7,721 bases of DNA, from positions 1-7,721 of the forward strand of contig SKRY01000147.1 of the NCBI GenBank assembly GCA_007118235.1, given 5' to 3'. The DNA comes from Candidatus Hydrogenedentota bacterium (lineage in GTDB: Bacteria > Hydrogenedentota > Hydrogenedentia > Hydrogenedentales > SLHB01). Under the pieces are notes generated by a model. That model ran no database searches. It saw nothing but the letters and a program-made list of their open reading frames with translations, and had not been told where the DNA came from. Numbering within the stretch: the first letter of the stretch is position 1; every line of letters begins with the position of its first letter. Of the stretch, positions 1-7,261 are shown in pieces. A program made the translations under genes and the position numbers.

Positions 1-1
1 C

Positions 2-2155
2 AACTACTGGCCCGACGGCAGCGTGCGCATGATCCGCGTTGAAGGCGTGGCGCCCGCTGAGCTTTTGACGGAGCGTTCGCTTGAAGCATCCTTCGTTGAC
101 GATGCCCCTGAGCCATCCCGCCGCAACCCCATACAAAGCATAGAGGCGGAGGCGGATCGGCTGGTGTTTCGGGATGATGAGGAGCAGCCCATGGCGGCGC
201 TTTCGTTGGATGCGGCGTGGATGCCGATTACAAAAGAGAAGATCATCTACCCCAACGACCCGGAACTGAACGACGAGGTTGCTCAGTACGGCTGGGCCCA
301 TGAACTCGAGGATCTCGACGAGAGCGCGGAATCCCATCCGTTGGAGCCACGCATTCGGGAGTTTGCCGTGGAGACGGAGAATCGCGTCTTTATGGACTAC
401 GTCATCCAAGGCGACGCGGGGGACTCCGTGCCCGGCGACAAGCTGGAATGGCAGCTTCACCTCCGGATCTATCGCGCCGCGCCGGTGGTTCGGTGGCGGA
501 TGACCTGGGCGATGCACTGGGAGCCCGAGGAGTACGCATTGACGCGGGCGGCGTGGGTCCTGCGCCCGGAAGGCGGCATCTCATCGGCGGCAATTCCCAA
601 CACGGAGGGCGGCGCGCTTGACCTCGGGAACAATGGTTGTCTCCGGTTCAACCCCAATGGCGAAGGCCAAATCGAGAGCGAGGCCGGTGAGAGTACGCAC
701 GTGGACCAACCTAACGAACGCTGGCACAGGTTGTTGATGCAATCCAACGGCCTGGCGCTTGGTCTGGCCACGTGTGACCTATCCCGGTTGGGGCCGAGCC
801 ACGTGCTCGTGGATGAGGACAGGGTGGAAGCCGCGTCGTGGAGTGAGCGCTCCGGGCTCGGGATGGATCTGCGTTCCTCCGCCGAGCCGGACGAGTTCGG
901 CATCGGCGGAGGCGACCTCACCGCCGACGGCCGTGGCGCAGCGTTCTCGCTTGATGGCGCCCTTGTCCTGACCGAACGCGAGGATGAGGCGGAGGCCTTG
1001 ACCGCCATGGAGGCCGATCGCGACTATCTCTGGTTCCCGAGCGCAAGCGACCTCTACGAGAGCGGCGCGCTTCAGGACCGCGTCCACCCCGAGACAGTGG
1101 GCGCCGGTGACGAGATGGCGGCGCGGCTGCGCGGAACGCAGGAATCCGTCTACTTTCTGTTGCTATCCCGCGAGTACTGGCGGTGGTATGGCGCATTGAA
1201 TTTCGGCGATGTGCGAACAAACTTCAAGGCGAATCAGGGCGAACCCGATCGCGGTCTCTTCGTAGATCGCTGGGGGCTGCATGGGCGCTACGGCTGGCGC
1301 AACGGCTCGTCCGATGTGCATGGGCGGATGCTCTATTTCGGTCTGCTCTTGGAGGACCGGCGGATCATTCTGGCCGCCTTGGACTATGCGCGGCACGTAG
1401 CCGATGTGGACGTGAAACACGCCTCGTTCTTCGCCGAACCCGAAGGCCAGCAGGGCGGCATGCACCGCCGGAACAAAGACCACTGGAGCGGCGGTGTCGA
1501 ACCCCAGTACACCACCAGCCGCGGCCTGTACCTGGCCTCGTGGATGACCGGCAACCACCGGCTGGACCAGGTGCTTGAGGAGGTGCGCGCCTATACCGAA
1601 CAGACCAGCCAACAACCCTCCTCCGCGTTCCGCGCCGAACCGTGGATCCACCGCTACGCCGAGACGCTTGATCCGGAAGATTTGGCGGTGGCGAGACGTC
1701 TACTCGACGCGTGCGCCGGCAATTGGGGCCGCCGGGAAGGGGCGCCGGAAGAGCTGGACGGACTTTCCGTTATGTACTTCGACAACTTCCGGCGTGTCGG
1801 CAACGGGATGCTTGTGCTCATCGACTTCCATCAGAACACCGGCGAAGAAGAGTACGTGGAGGCGATTCTCGACAGCGTGCGGTATCACGGCGTTGACTCC
1901 GTCGACGACAGCTATCTCGTGGCTTATATGCTGGCCAACGGCGTGTCCGAGGAGCGGATCGGCGAACCGCTCATTGAAGACGCTCGCGCCCGCGCGCCAC
2001 GCCAGGCCGCTGAATCAGACGGCAAGCCCAAGCGCGACTGGACCTACTCGTGGCTGAGGGAGCGAATCCCCAGCAATCGCCAGAGCTATAACATCGGGCG
2101 GGTGATGCGATATCAACCGCTGAGTACACACGTATTTGGAGATGATGAACATTGA
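2..2155 (+). CDS. PcRGLX/YetA-like exo-rhamnogalacturonan lyase family protein, 5'-truncated
   Basis: The reading frame is open to the left edge, and codons before the first possible start (GTG at 23) already encode NYWPDGS. A WPDGS-type motif is typical of the N-terminal RIFT-barrel domain of PcRGLX-like proteins, so the real start is upstream and about 717 residues are visible. The C-terminal half looks like the alpha/alpha barrel of this family: YGALNFGD (1187-1210), YGWRNGSSDVHGR (1289-1327), ARHVADVDVKH (1388-1420), a His-rich HRRNKDHWSGG stretch (from 1463) and GLYLASWMTGNHRL (1523-1564). The characterised member, Penicillium PcRGLX (family PL26), releases unsaturated disaccharide from the end of rhamnogalacturonan I. 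Bacterial relatives such as YetA mostly lack tested activity, so lyase activity and substrate are inferred. The stop is TGA at 2153-2155. A secreted glycosidase gene follows on the same strand. Any signal peptide lies outside the window. Family assignment is fairly sure; exact reaction is not. Confidence 0.75.
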   Translation, partial: NYWPDGSVRMIRVEGVAPAELLTERSLEASFVDDAPEPSRRNPIQSIEAEADRLVFRDDEEQPMAALSLDAAWMPITKEKIIYPNDPELNDEVAQYGWAHELEDLDESAESHPLEPRIREFAVETENRVFMDYVIQGDAGDSVPGDKLEWQLHLRIYRAAPVVRWRMTWAMHWEPEEYALTRAAWVLRPEGGISSAAIPNTEGGALDLGNNGCLRFNPNGEGQIESEAGESTHVDQPNERWHRLLMQSNGLALGLATCDLSRLGPSHVLVDEDRVEAASWSERSGLGMDLRSSAEPDEFGIGGGDLTADGRGAAFSLDGALVLTEREDEAEALTAMEADRDYLWFPSASDLYESGALQDRVHPETVGAGDEMAARLRGTQESVYFLLLSREYWRWYGALNFGDVRTNFKANQGEPDRGLFVDRWGLHGRYGWRNGSSDVHGRMLYFGLLLEDRRIILAALDYARHVADVDVKHASFFAEPEGQQGGMHRRNKDHWSGGVEPQYTTSRGLYLASWMTGNHRLDQVLEEVRAYTEQTSQQPSSAFRAEPWIHRYAETLDPEDLAVARRLLDACAGNWGRREGAPEELDGLSVMYFDNFRRVGNGMLVLIDFHQNTGEEEYVEAILDSVRYHGVDSVDDSYLVAYMLANGVSEERIGEPLIEDARARAPRQAAESDGKPKRDWTYSWLRERIPSNRQSYNIGRVMRYQPLSTHVFGDDEH

Positions 2156-2316
2156 CGATTCCCACAGGGAGGGCAGTTCGGCCGAGGGGCATGACCGGCT
2201 ATGTATCCGGGAATCGCCAGTGTCTCGAAAGAATTATCAACAGCGAGCTCGTTGACTTGATTGCTAAAGGGTGGAAGCTCTCACTGAATGGCTTCTTTAC
2301 TCAAAGGAGACCCACT
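2156..2316 (+). other. Intergenic leader between the two carbohydrate genes
   Basis: This 161-bp gap stays open in the frame of the downstream gene back to a TTG at 2152. The translated stretch looks non-coding: no signal peptide and no good ribosome site at its start. A TTGACT at 2252-2257 resembles a -35 box but has no convincing -10 at the usual spacing. A weak inverted repeat, GAAGC (2274-2278) and GCTTC (2291-2295), sits just before the ribosome site. No strong terminator hairpin is visible, so read-through from the upstream gene is possible, but a separate promoter cannot be excluded. Confidence 0.5.
2303..2310 (+). promoter_or_regulatory. Shine-Dalgarno site deciding the glycosidase start
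   Basis: AAAGGAGA lies 6 nt before the ATG at 2317, and that ATG opens directly into a textbook signal peptide. This places the start at 2317 rather than at the in-frame TTG (2152) or other codons further upstream. Confidence 0.85.
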
Positions 2317-5184
2317 ATGAATATGCGCCCAACAACGACGTTGTTGTGTGCTCTGCTTGTACTCGTCGCCGTGTGCGCGGTGGGAGTGGCTGTTCAGGCT
2401 GAGACGGATAAGCCGCCAGCTCGCGTGTTAACGAGCTTCTACCGGGACGTAGCGGCCGGCAATATCGAGACCGTCCTTCAACGCGTACGGCCGGAGGACC
2501 GGCGTGCGGCAAACGATGTCCTCAAGCACCTCGCTCCCGTACTTCGGGAGCAATTCGGCAATCTTGAGGACGTTGAGGCGGAAGTGGCCGAGCAAGAGGG
2601 CGATTACGCCGTGGTCGACGTCCGTGTCCTTTGGGAGATCGGTGGCGAACAGGTAAACCGCCACGAGTTGGTCCACGTGGACGGGGCATGGCTGCTGAAG
2701 ATGGAACCGTGGTCTGGCGAAGTATTGTCCGAACCAGAAGGCCCTCCGGAACCCCTCCATCTCGTCAATCGTCAGGCCGTGAATCCCTACAACGTCATTC
2801 ACGTGCCCCGGCCCAACCCGGATACGGAGAACGTGCCACTGCGGACGAGTTTCTTCGTGATCGTGGCAACGGAGGACAGCGCAGACCGGGTCGACCCGTA
2901 TTCCGTTTCTATCCAATTGGAGCCGGAAGGAGGCGCCGCCTTTCCCGTTTTGGAGGAGGGACAGACCTTTTCCGGGGGGTATTCGGGCGAACTGTTCGAG
3001 GTCGACGACAACCGCTACGGCCGGGGTCTCGCTATATATGTGGATTCCGAAACGGCCCTCGCGCCGAACACGGCGTACGCCGTTACGGTCACCGCGCAAT
3101 CGGTCCGGGGCGAGCGCCTCCCGGAAGAGGAGCAGACGTGGTCCTTCACCACCGAGCCGGAACCAGCCCTACGCACGGTGGGCTATACCCTCGACCTGGA
3201 GGACGGCCCGGACGTGGTATGGGATGGGGCCTTCTTCAACGCCTTGGCCAAATCGGCGTTCACCACGAGCGCGCCACACCGGCTGCCCCATTACGACCTC
3301 ATCGCCGAGGCCCAGGAAGAGTTTCCCAAGGCGTGGACCCTTCAACGGGACGCCTATCTCGCCGGCTTCGAGCATCAGCCCCAAATGATGAAAAGCTTCC
3401 CCAACATCGTGCGGGAAAAGGAGACCCGGCGCATTACGGACATCCAGCGGGACGAGGACGGCGCCGCCGAACTCCACGTAGAGGATTTCTTCGGCCACGA
3501 ACAGTATGGCATCGAGTCCAACCGGTCCTTGAGCGCCGATTACCATGAGGGCGATGAAATCCTCATCGCCGACGGCGTGAATAGCGTCCGGGCCCATGTG
3601 ATTGACGCGGACAGCGAGGCCGGCGTGGTCCGGGTAACGGCCTTCGAGGATCCGCCGGAAGGCTGGAAACTCGAATACGCCCGTCCCTTGCCCCAGGAAG
3701 AGGATCCCAACGCGCCGGGGTTGTTCCCGCCCGGCGGGACCTACCTGCGGAAGTTCGATCCCGTGGGGACACCCAAATACTATTGGGGCCGGGTGAACCA
3801 CGAATGGGACATCGTCCACCGCGAGTATGGCCGCCGAGTGATCCCCCGCTTCGCCAGCGCCATCGGCTGCACCTCCATCGACGGCGGCCCGGGCACGACG
3901 GCCAAGTGCCTCGTGCAGCATCACGAGGTTACGCGGGAAATCACCAGCCACCTCATTGAAAGGTACGGGCCCGCCACCCTAGAGTGGCCCTGGGTCGTTT
4001 TCAACGAGCCCGACCTCACGGCCCTGTATTGGCGCAATCGCGACTGGGACGAACTCCAGCGCTTCTACGATTACACGTCGGACGCCGTCCTCCGGGCCTT
4101 CGAAGACCACGGCTACGATTCGGACAAGGTCCAGGTGGGCGGCCTGGAGCTGGGGGCCATCTTCGGGACCCGAGGCCTTCGGTTGGACGATTTCCTCTAC
4201 CATTGTTCACCCAACGTGGACAGCGAGGAGGCGGTGACCTACAACGCGGCCTACGCCGATCCGCGCTTGGACGGCAAACGTTCGGAGCGCGTGGAGCGAC
4301 TTTGCGGGGAAAACGATGGCATGGGCGCGCCGCTGGATTTTCTCTCTGTGCATAGCTACGACGCCTCGGATACGGCGGCGGCCAAGCTCATCCGCAGCAA
4401 GGAGCGGGCGCTGGAGATCGACGCGGCGTATTACGAGACCCTGCCCGTGGTGAGCCACGAGACGGTTCCCACTTGGCGGCCCATACTCGATCCCGGGGCC
4501 GCAGGCATGTATCTGGGCAACGGTTACTTTACGTCCTGGATGGCCGACTTTCAGGCCCGGCTGCTGGCCCAAGCGGCGGAGGACGGCCGTTACGCGCACG
4601 GCGGCGAACTAGTCCTCATGCACTGGCCCGGCATTGTGTGGAATTTCAACGCCATGAACGATACGGTCCGGCGCATCCGCCTCGAAGACCGGAACGAAGT
4701 TATCCCTAAACCCAGCTTCCACTTCGTGAATCTGCTGTCCACTCTCAGCGGGGGATACTGGGTTTTTCCCATGGAGGAAATCGGCGGCCATGCCGTGTCT
4801 GGCTTCGCCACGCTCACGGACGAGGACCTGCGCATCGTCGTGTACGCCCATCACCACGAGGATACGGCGTCACACTCGGACGCGGAATTCAAAATCGAAC
4901 TGGGCCTTGAAGGCCTCGACGGAAACCAAGTCGCCGTGGAGGAGCATCGCTTCGACCGGAAACACAACTCCTACCATGAGTCCGCCCGGAATTACCGGCA
5001 GGAGCCTGGCGCCGAGCGCAATCGCGTCTACACGGAGGCGGAATTCAAGGAAATCCAGGAGCAGACCAAGATGCGGGTCACCGCCTCCTCCAGCCATCCC
5101 GTGAAGAGCGGTGCGCTGCAATTGCCCGTCACCGTAGCGGCCAATGGAACGAATCTCGTCATCGTGAAACTGCTGGAGGACTAG
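2317..5184 (+). CDS. Secreted multi-domain GH39-like glycoside hydrolase
   Basis: This 955-residue exported protein probably hydrolyses glycosidic bonds outside the cytoplasm. Residues 1-28 are a signal peptide with a likely VQA/ET cleavage site. Residues ~33-130 resemble an NTF2-like fold, ending in VHVDGAWLLKM. Residues ~158-280 look like a bacterial Ig-like domain of the Big_5 type, ending ETALAPNTAYAVTV...TWSFTTEP. The catalytic region follows. WPWVVFNEPDL gives a clan GH-A acid/base candidate, E564 within NEP; LDFLSVHSYD (674-683) matches a late barrel strand; E715 in VVSHETVPTW is the nucleophile candidate. Residues ~830-955 form a beta-sandwich with RFDRKHNSYHE, as in GH39 enzymes. A beta-rich stretch (~371-445) interrupts the start of the barrel. 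The 151-residue spacing between the two glutamates is longer than in classical GH39 xylosidases. GH39-like is the best fit; GH5 or another clan-A family is possible. Substrate is unknown, though the PcRGLX-like neighbour suggests a plant- or algal-type glycan. Confidence 0.75.
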   Translation: MNMRPTTTLLCALLVLVAVCAVGVAVQAETDKPPARVLTSFYRDVAAGNIETVLQRVRPEDRRAANDVLKHLAPVLREQFGNLEDVEAEVAEQEGDYAVVDVRVLWEIGGEQVNRHELVHVDGAWLLKMEPWSGEVLSEPEGPPEPLHLVNRQAVNPYNVIHVPRPNPDTENVPLRTSFFVIVATEDSADRVDPYSVSIQLEPEGGAAFPVLEEGQTFSGGYSGELFEVDDNRYGRGLAIYVDSETALAPNTAYAVTVTAQSVRGERLPEEEQTWSFTTEPEPALRTVGYTLDLEDGPDVVWDGAFFNALAKSAFTTSAPHRLPHYDLIAEAQEEFPKAWTLQRDAYLAGFEHQPQMMKSFPNIVREKETRRITDIQRDEDGAAELHVEDFFGHEQYGIESNRSLSADYHEGDEILIADGVNSVRAHVIDADSEAGVVRVTAFEDPPEGWKLEYARPLPQEEDPNAPGLFPPGGTYLRKFDPVGTPKYYWGRVNHEWDIVHREYGRRVIPRFASAIGCTSIDGGPGTTAKCLVQHHEVTREITSHLIERYGPATLEWPWVVFNEPDLTALYWRNRDWDELQRFYDYTSDAVLRAFEDHGYDSDKVQVGGLELGAIFGTRGLRLDDFLYHCSPNVDSEEAVTYNAAYADPRLDGKRSERVERLCGENDGMGAPLDFLSVHSYDASDTAAAKLIRSKERALEIDAAYYETLPVVSHETVPTWRPILDPGAAGMYLGNGYFTSWMADFQARLLAQAAEDGRYAHGGELVLMHWPGIVWNFNAMNDTVRRIRLEDRNEVIPKPSFHFVNLLSTLSGGYWVFPMEEIGGHAVSGFATLTDEDLRIVVYAHHHEDTASHSDAEFKIELGLEGLDGNQVAVEEHRFDRKHNSYHESARNYRQEPGAERNRVYTEAEFKEIQEQTKMRVTASSSHPVKSGALQLPVTVAANGTNLVIVKLLED

Positions 5185-5462
5185 AGCGTTCTAAGGATTT
5201 GTAGATACGAAACAGTGCCGAAAAGAGCCCTTGGCGTCACTTGAGGGAATGCTGGCCAAGATGTCTGATGGGTGCTGCGGGAATGCACAGACCCCGCTGA
5301 ATCCCGTCCCATGATGCTGGAGCGGGTAATTCAGCGGGGTCTGATTAACAATCGGACACTTGGTGTTGGTCACGCGGGGTTTTGGGGAGCGCGCCAAACG
5401 CACCGCCCCACCCGGCTGTCTTATTCGCGCCGATCCTCACGCCTATCATCCACTCGGCTGTC
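5185..5462. other. Convergent intergenic region
   Basis: The two flanking genes point towards each other across 278 bp. The region contains no convincing gene. It holds a long imperfect palindrome (5288-5343) and then copy 1 plus the start of copy 2 of a 42-bp tandem repeat that runs into the 3' end of the minus-strand gene. No clear U-tract terminator was found for either gene, so the palindrome is the best candidate for ending transcription. Confidence 0.6.
5288..5343. repeat. Long imperfect palindrome, REP-like element or bidirectional terminator
   Basis: The left arm (5288-5306) begins CAGACCCCGCTGAAT and the right arm (5323-5343) ends ATTCAGCGGGGTCTG: 15 bp of perfect complementarity. 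After a 2-nt bulge (TA at 5327-5328) a further CCCG/CGGG pairs, leaving a 16-nt loop at 5307-5322. Neither side has a T-run directly after the stem, so a classical intrinsic terminator is not evident, though a hairpin this strong could still stop or stabilise transcripts from both sides. The position between convergent genes and the arm sequence recall extragenic palindromic repeats spread by REP-associated transposases. Only one copy is in this window, so repetition in the genome is inferred. Confidence 0.7.
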
Positions 5463-5538
5463 TTATTCGCGCCGGTCCTCACGCCTATCATCCATCCGGC
5501 GGCCTTCTTCACGGCGATCCCCGCGCCTACCCTCATCG
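5413..5538. repeat. 42-bp tandem repeat, three copies, spanning a gene's 3' end
   Basis: Copies lie at 5413-5454, 5455-5496 and 5497-5538. Copies 1 and 2 match at 39 of 42 bases; copy 3 matches copy 2 at about 28 of 42. The period is exactly 14 codons, so copy 3 and most of copy 2 encode the Arg/Asp/Glu-rich tail of the minus-strand protein (DRREEGRR and DDRREDRRE). Copies 1 and 2 each carry TTA (TAA on the minus strand) at the same repeat position, where copy 3 has TTC (GAA, Glu). The gene ends in copy 2. Confidence 0.85.
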
Positions 5539-7244
5539 CGCACTCTCTCACGCTCCACGCGGACGCGCGGGGATTCAGCCTCGGGGCCTTCGCGCAGGAA
5601 GCGGCGCATCTCTCTTTCCGTCAAACGATCAAGGCCGCCCATGGCGTCCCGAAGAGCCGCGCGGCGTTCCGAAGGAGAAAGGTCCGCCCAGTTCTCCCGA
5701 AGCTGTTCAAGAGCTTCCAAATTCGGATCGGCCCAACTACGCAGCGTCCCTACGCGCGGGGATTCGGGTTCGGGACCTTCGCGCATGAAACGCCGCATCT
5801 CTCTTTCCGTCAAACGATCAAGGCCGCCCATGGCGTCCCGAAAAGCCGCGCGGCGTTCCGAAGGAGAAAGGTCCGCCCAGTTCTCCCGAAGTTCATCAAG
5901 AGCCGCTAGATTCGGATCGGCCCAGACGGGAGCACCGTACACGCGCACATCAACATCCACCTGCAAGGAATCAGCCTGGGGACCCTCGCGCAGAAAACGG
6001 CGCATGGCCTCTTCCGTCCAACGCTCAAGACCACCCATGGCGTCCCGAAAAGCCGCGCGGCGTTCCGCGCGCGACATGTCTGTCCAACCATCGCGAAGCG
6101 CACGAAGCTCACGCAGGGCCTCATCATCCCGTTCACGCACGCGGATTCGCTCCTCCGGCGCGCCGGGCCGGCGGGGGCGGGGGCGAACCTCCGCGTCATT
6201 GGAGTTCCCACGCCGGCGTTCCAGCCATTGCTCGCGCAGTTCCTCAACCCGCTCACGCCAGAGTTCGGGGACTTCCTCGCTCACGAAGTCGAACATGCGC
6301 TCCAAGCGTTCACGCCAGCGCTCCGCTTCCTCTTCGCCCATGTCCTCGGCCATGCGTTCAAGCCGGCGGCGCACGGCCTCGCGCTCTTCCTCGCCAATGG
6401 CTTCACGCCGGGCGCGGGGCCGTTCCCCGTTGTCCTCCCGGCGCGCGTCCGGGCGTTCACTTCGCCTCTCGTCACGGCGGCCGGATTCGGCCTCGTCACG
6501 AAGGCCCGGGAATAATCCGTGCTCCCGGAAGAACTCCCGCCGTTCCTGGGGTCCCATTTCCCGGAACCTTTCGTGAAAATCGGGGGCCATCCGGCGCATG
6601 GCGCGAGCCCGCTCCACGAGGTGGCGCATGTCGTCCTCGAATTCGTGGATGAAGAGATAGAAACGGGCTTGTTGCTCGACATCAAAGTCCTCGGTCATCT
6701 CCCGGTACCCAGACCCACGGTGACGAATCTTCTCCACCTCCAGGTCAAGGGTTCCCTCGAGCTTCTCCGAGATCGTCTCCTCATCCTCGTCCTCGCGCAG
6801 GGCTTGACGCAAGGCGCGCCGCGCCCGCCCAAGCTCGCGCTCAAGCTCGCGATGTTTCTCCTCGTGCGCCTCAAGGCGTTCGACTACCTTTTCCGTTTCT
6901 TGATCGTCCAAGCCGAGCGTCTCCTTGAGGCGGTCAATCCGCACGCGCCGCATCGCTTCCCGCGCCTCCGCTGGGCCGCGGCGGGAACCGCGCTCTTCTT
7001 CTCCCTCCGCGCGGCGGGCAGGCGGGCTTACACGTTCCGGACGATCGTCCCGGGACTGCGCCATATGCGCATCGGCCAGCAGCCTCACGATGGGCGCGCT
7101 TTGCGCCGCAACGATACTGCTGTGCGCGCGTTCACCCGTCAGCATGAAGGGACTGGCGGCTATCTCCGCATCCGGTTGGGCGGCAGCGCCCCAAGCGCCG
7201 GTGAGCAACACCGCCGCAGCAGCCAAACCTGCTAGTGTTTTCAT
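5463..7244 (-). CDS. Exported Arg/Glu-rich repeat protein, Spy/CpxP (LTxxQ)-like
   Basis: From ATG at 7244 the protein has 593 residues. Residues 1-22 form a signal peptide (MKTLAGLAAAAVLLTG, likely cut after AAA/QP), so it acts outside the cytoplasm. Residues ~98-220 are helical and resemble the Spy/CpxP-like family: RIDRLKETLGLDDQE, long charged helices, then DFDVEQQARFYLFIHEFEDD, in place of the two LTxxQ-type motifs. A low-complexity Arg/Glu linker (~250-290) and more charged helices (~285-345) follow, then three tandem repeats of 69, 63 and ~50 residues centred on DLSPSERRAAFRDAMGGL, and an RE-rich tail. No cysteine was seen, which argues against a thiol-based metal site. Family members act as envelope chaperones or stress sensors; that role is inferred. 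An alternative start at 7265 (ATGA overlap with the upstream stop) would add 7 residues, but the AGGAG at 7255-7259 favours 7244. It is probably co-transcribed with the anti-sigma-like gene just upstream. Confidence 0.75.
   Translation of the reverse strand: MKTLAGLAAAAVLLTGAWGAAAQPDAEIAASPFMLTGERAHSSIVAAQSAPIVRLLADAHMAQSRDDRPERVSPPARRAEGEEERGSRRGPAEAREAMRRVRIDRLKETLGLDDQETEKVVERLEAHEEKHRELERELGRARRALRQALREDEDEETISEKLEGTLDLEVEKIRHRGSGYREMTEDFDVEQQARFYLFIHEFEDDMRHLVERARAMRRMAPDFHERFREMGPQERREFFREHGLFPGLRDEAESGRRDERRSERPDARREDNGERPRARREAIGEEEREAVRRRLERMAEDMGEEEAERWRERLERMFDFVSEEVPELWRERVEELREQWLERRRGNSNDAEVRPRPRRPGAPEERIRVRERDDEALRELRALRDGWTDMSRAERRAAFRDAMGGLERWTEEAMRRFLREGPQADSLQVDVDVRVYGAPVWADPNLAALDELRENWADLSPSERRAAFRDAMGGLDRLTEREMRRFMREGPEPESPRVGTLRSWADPNLEALEQLRENWADLSPSERRAALRDAMGGLDRLTEREMRRFLREGPEAESPRVRVERERVRDEGRRGDRREEGRRMDDRREDRRE
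5562..6110 (-). repeat. Tandem coding repeats of 207, 189 and ~153 bp
   Basis: On the minus strand, repeat 1 spans 6110-5904, repeat 2 spans 5903-5715 and repeat 3 spans 5714-5562. The invariant Trp codons (W387, W456, W519) are 69 and 63 residues apart. Repeats 2 and 3 match at 95 of 96 bases over 5607-5702 versus 5796-5891, the only difference being at 5654/5843. Repeat 1 is more diverged but shares an identical core of about 34 bases with repeat 2 around CATGGCGTCCCGAAAAGCC. Repeats 1 and 2 end in WADPNL, a linker that is missing after repeat 3. Confidence 0.9.
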
Positions 7245-7253
7245 GGTGTTCGT

Positions 7254-7259
7254 TCTCCT
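7254..7259 (-). promoter_or_regulatory. Shine-Dalgarno site for the repeat protein
   Basis: AGGAGA on the minus strand lies 9 nt before the ATG at 7244, just past the TGA (7262-7264) of the upstream gene. It supports the 7244 start and suggests the ribosome reloads between the two cistrons. Confidence 0.75.
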
Positions 7260-7261
7260 AT

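Noticed and set aside
2252..2280. TTGACT as a possible -35 promoter element before the glycosidase
   Set aside because: At 17 nt spacing the would-be -10 is AAGCTC, and other spacings give nothing closer to TATAAT.
2152..2316. A 55-residue N-terminal extension of the glycosidase from TTG at 2152
   Set aside because: It would bury the signal peptide and has no ribosome site, while AAAGGAGA lies 6 nt before the ATG at 2317.
3169..3951. A 260-residue minus-strand open frame inside the glycosidase gene
   Set aside because: It is antisense to the conserved catalytic region and shows no family motif of its own; the + frame carries NEP and HSYD motifs.
5413..5538. The 42-bp direct repeats as a CRISPR array
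   Set aside because: The repeats are adjacent with no spacers, and the period is a whole number of codons continuing a coding frame.
5272..6576. A 434-residue + strand open frame rich in Ser and Arg opposite the repeat gene
   Set aside because: Its Ser/Arg repeats are the mirror of Arg/Glu codons on the minus strand. The minus frame has a signal peptide, a ribosome site and recognisable domains, so this is an antisense shadow kept open by high GC and repeats.
6519..7235. A 238-residue + strand open frame opposite the Spy-like domain
   Set aside because: It has no good ribosome site or recognisable domain and lies fully within the supported minus-strand gene.
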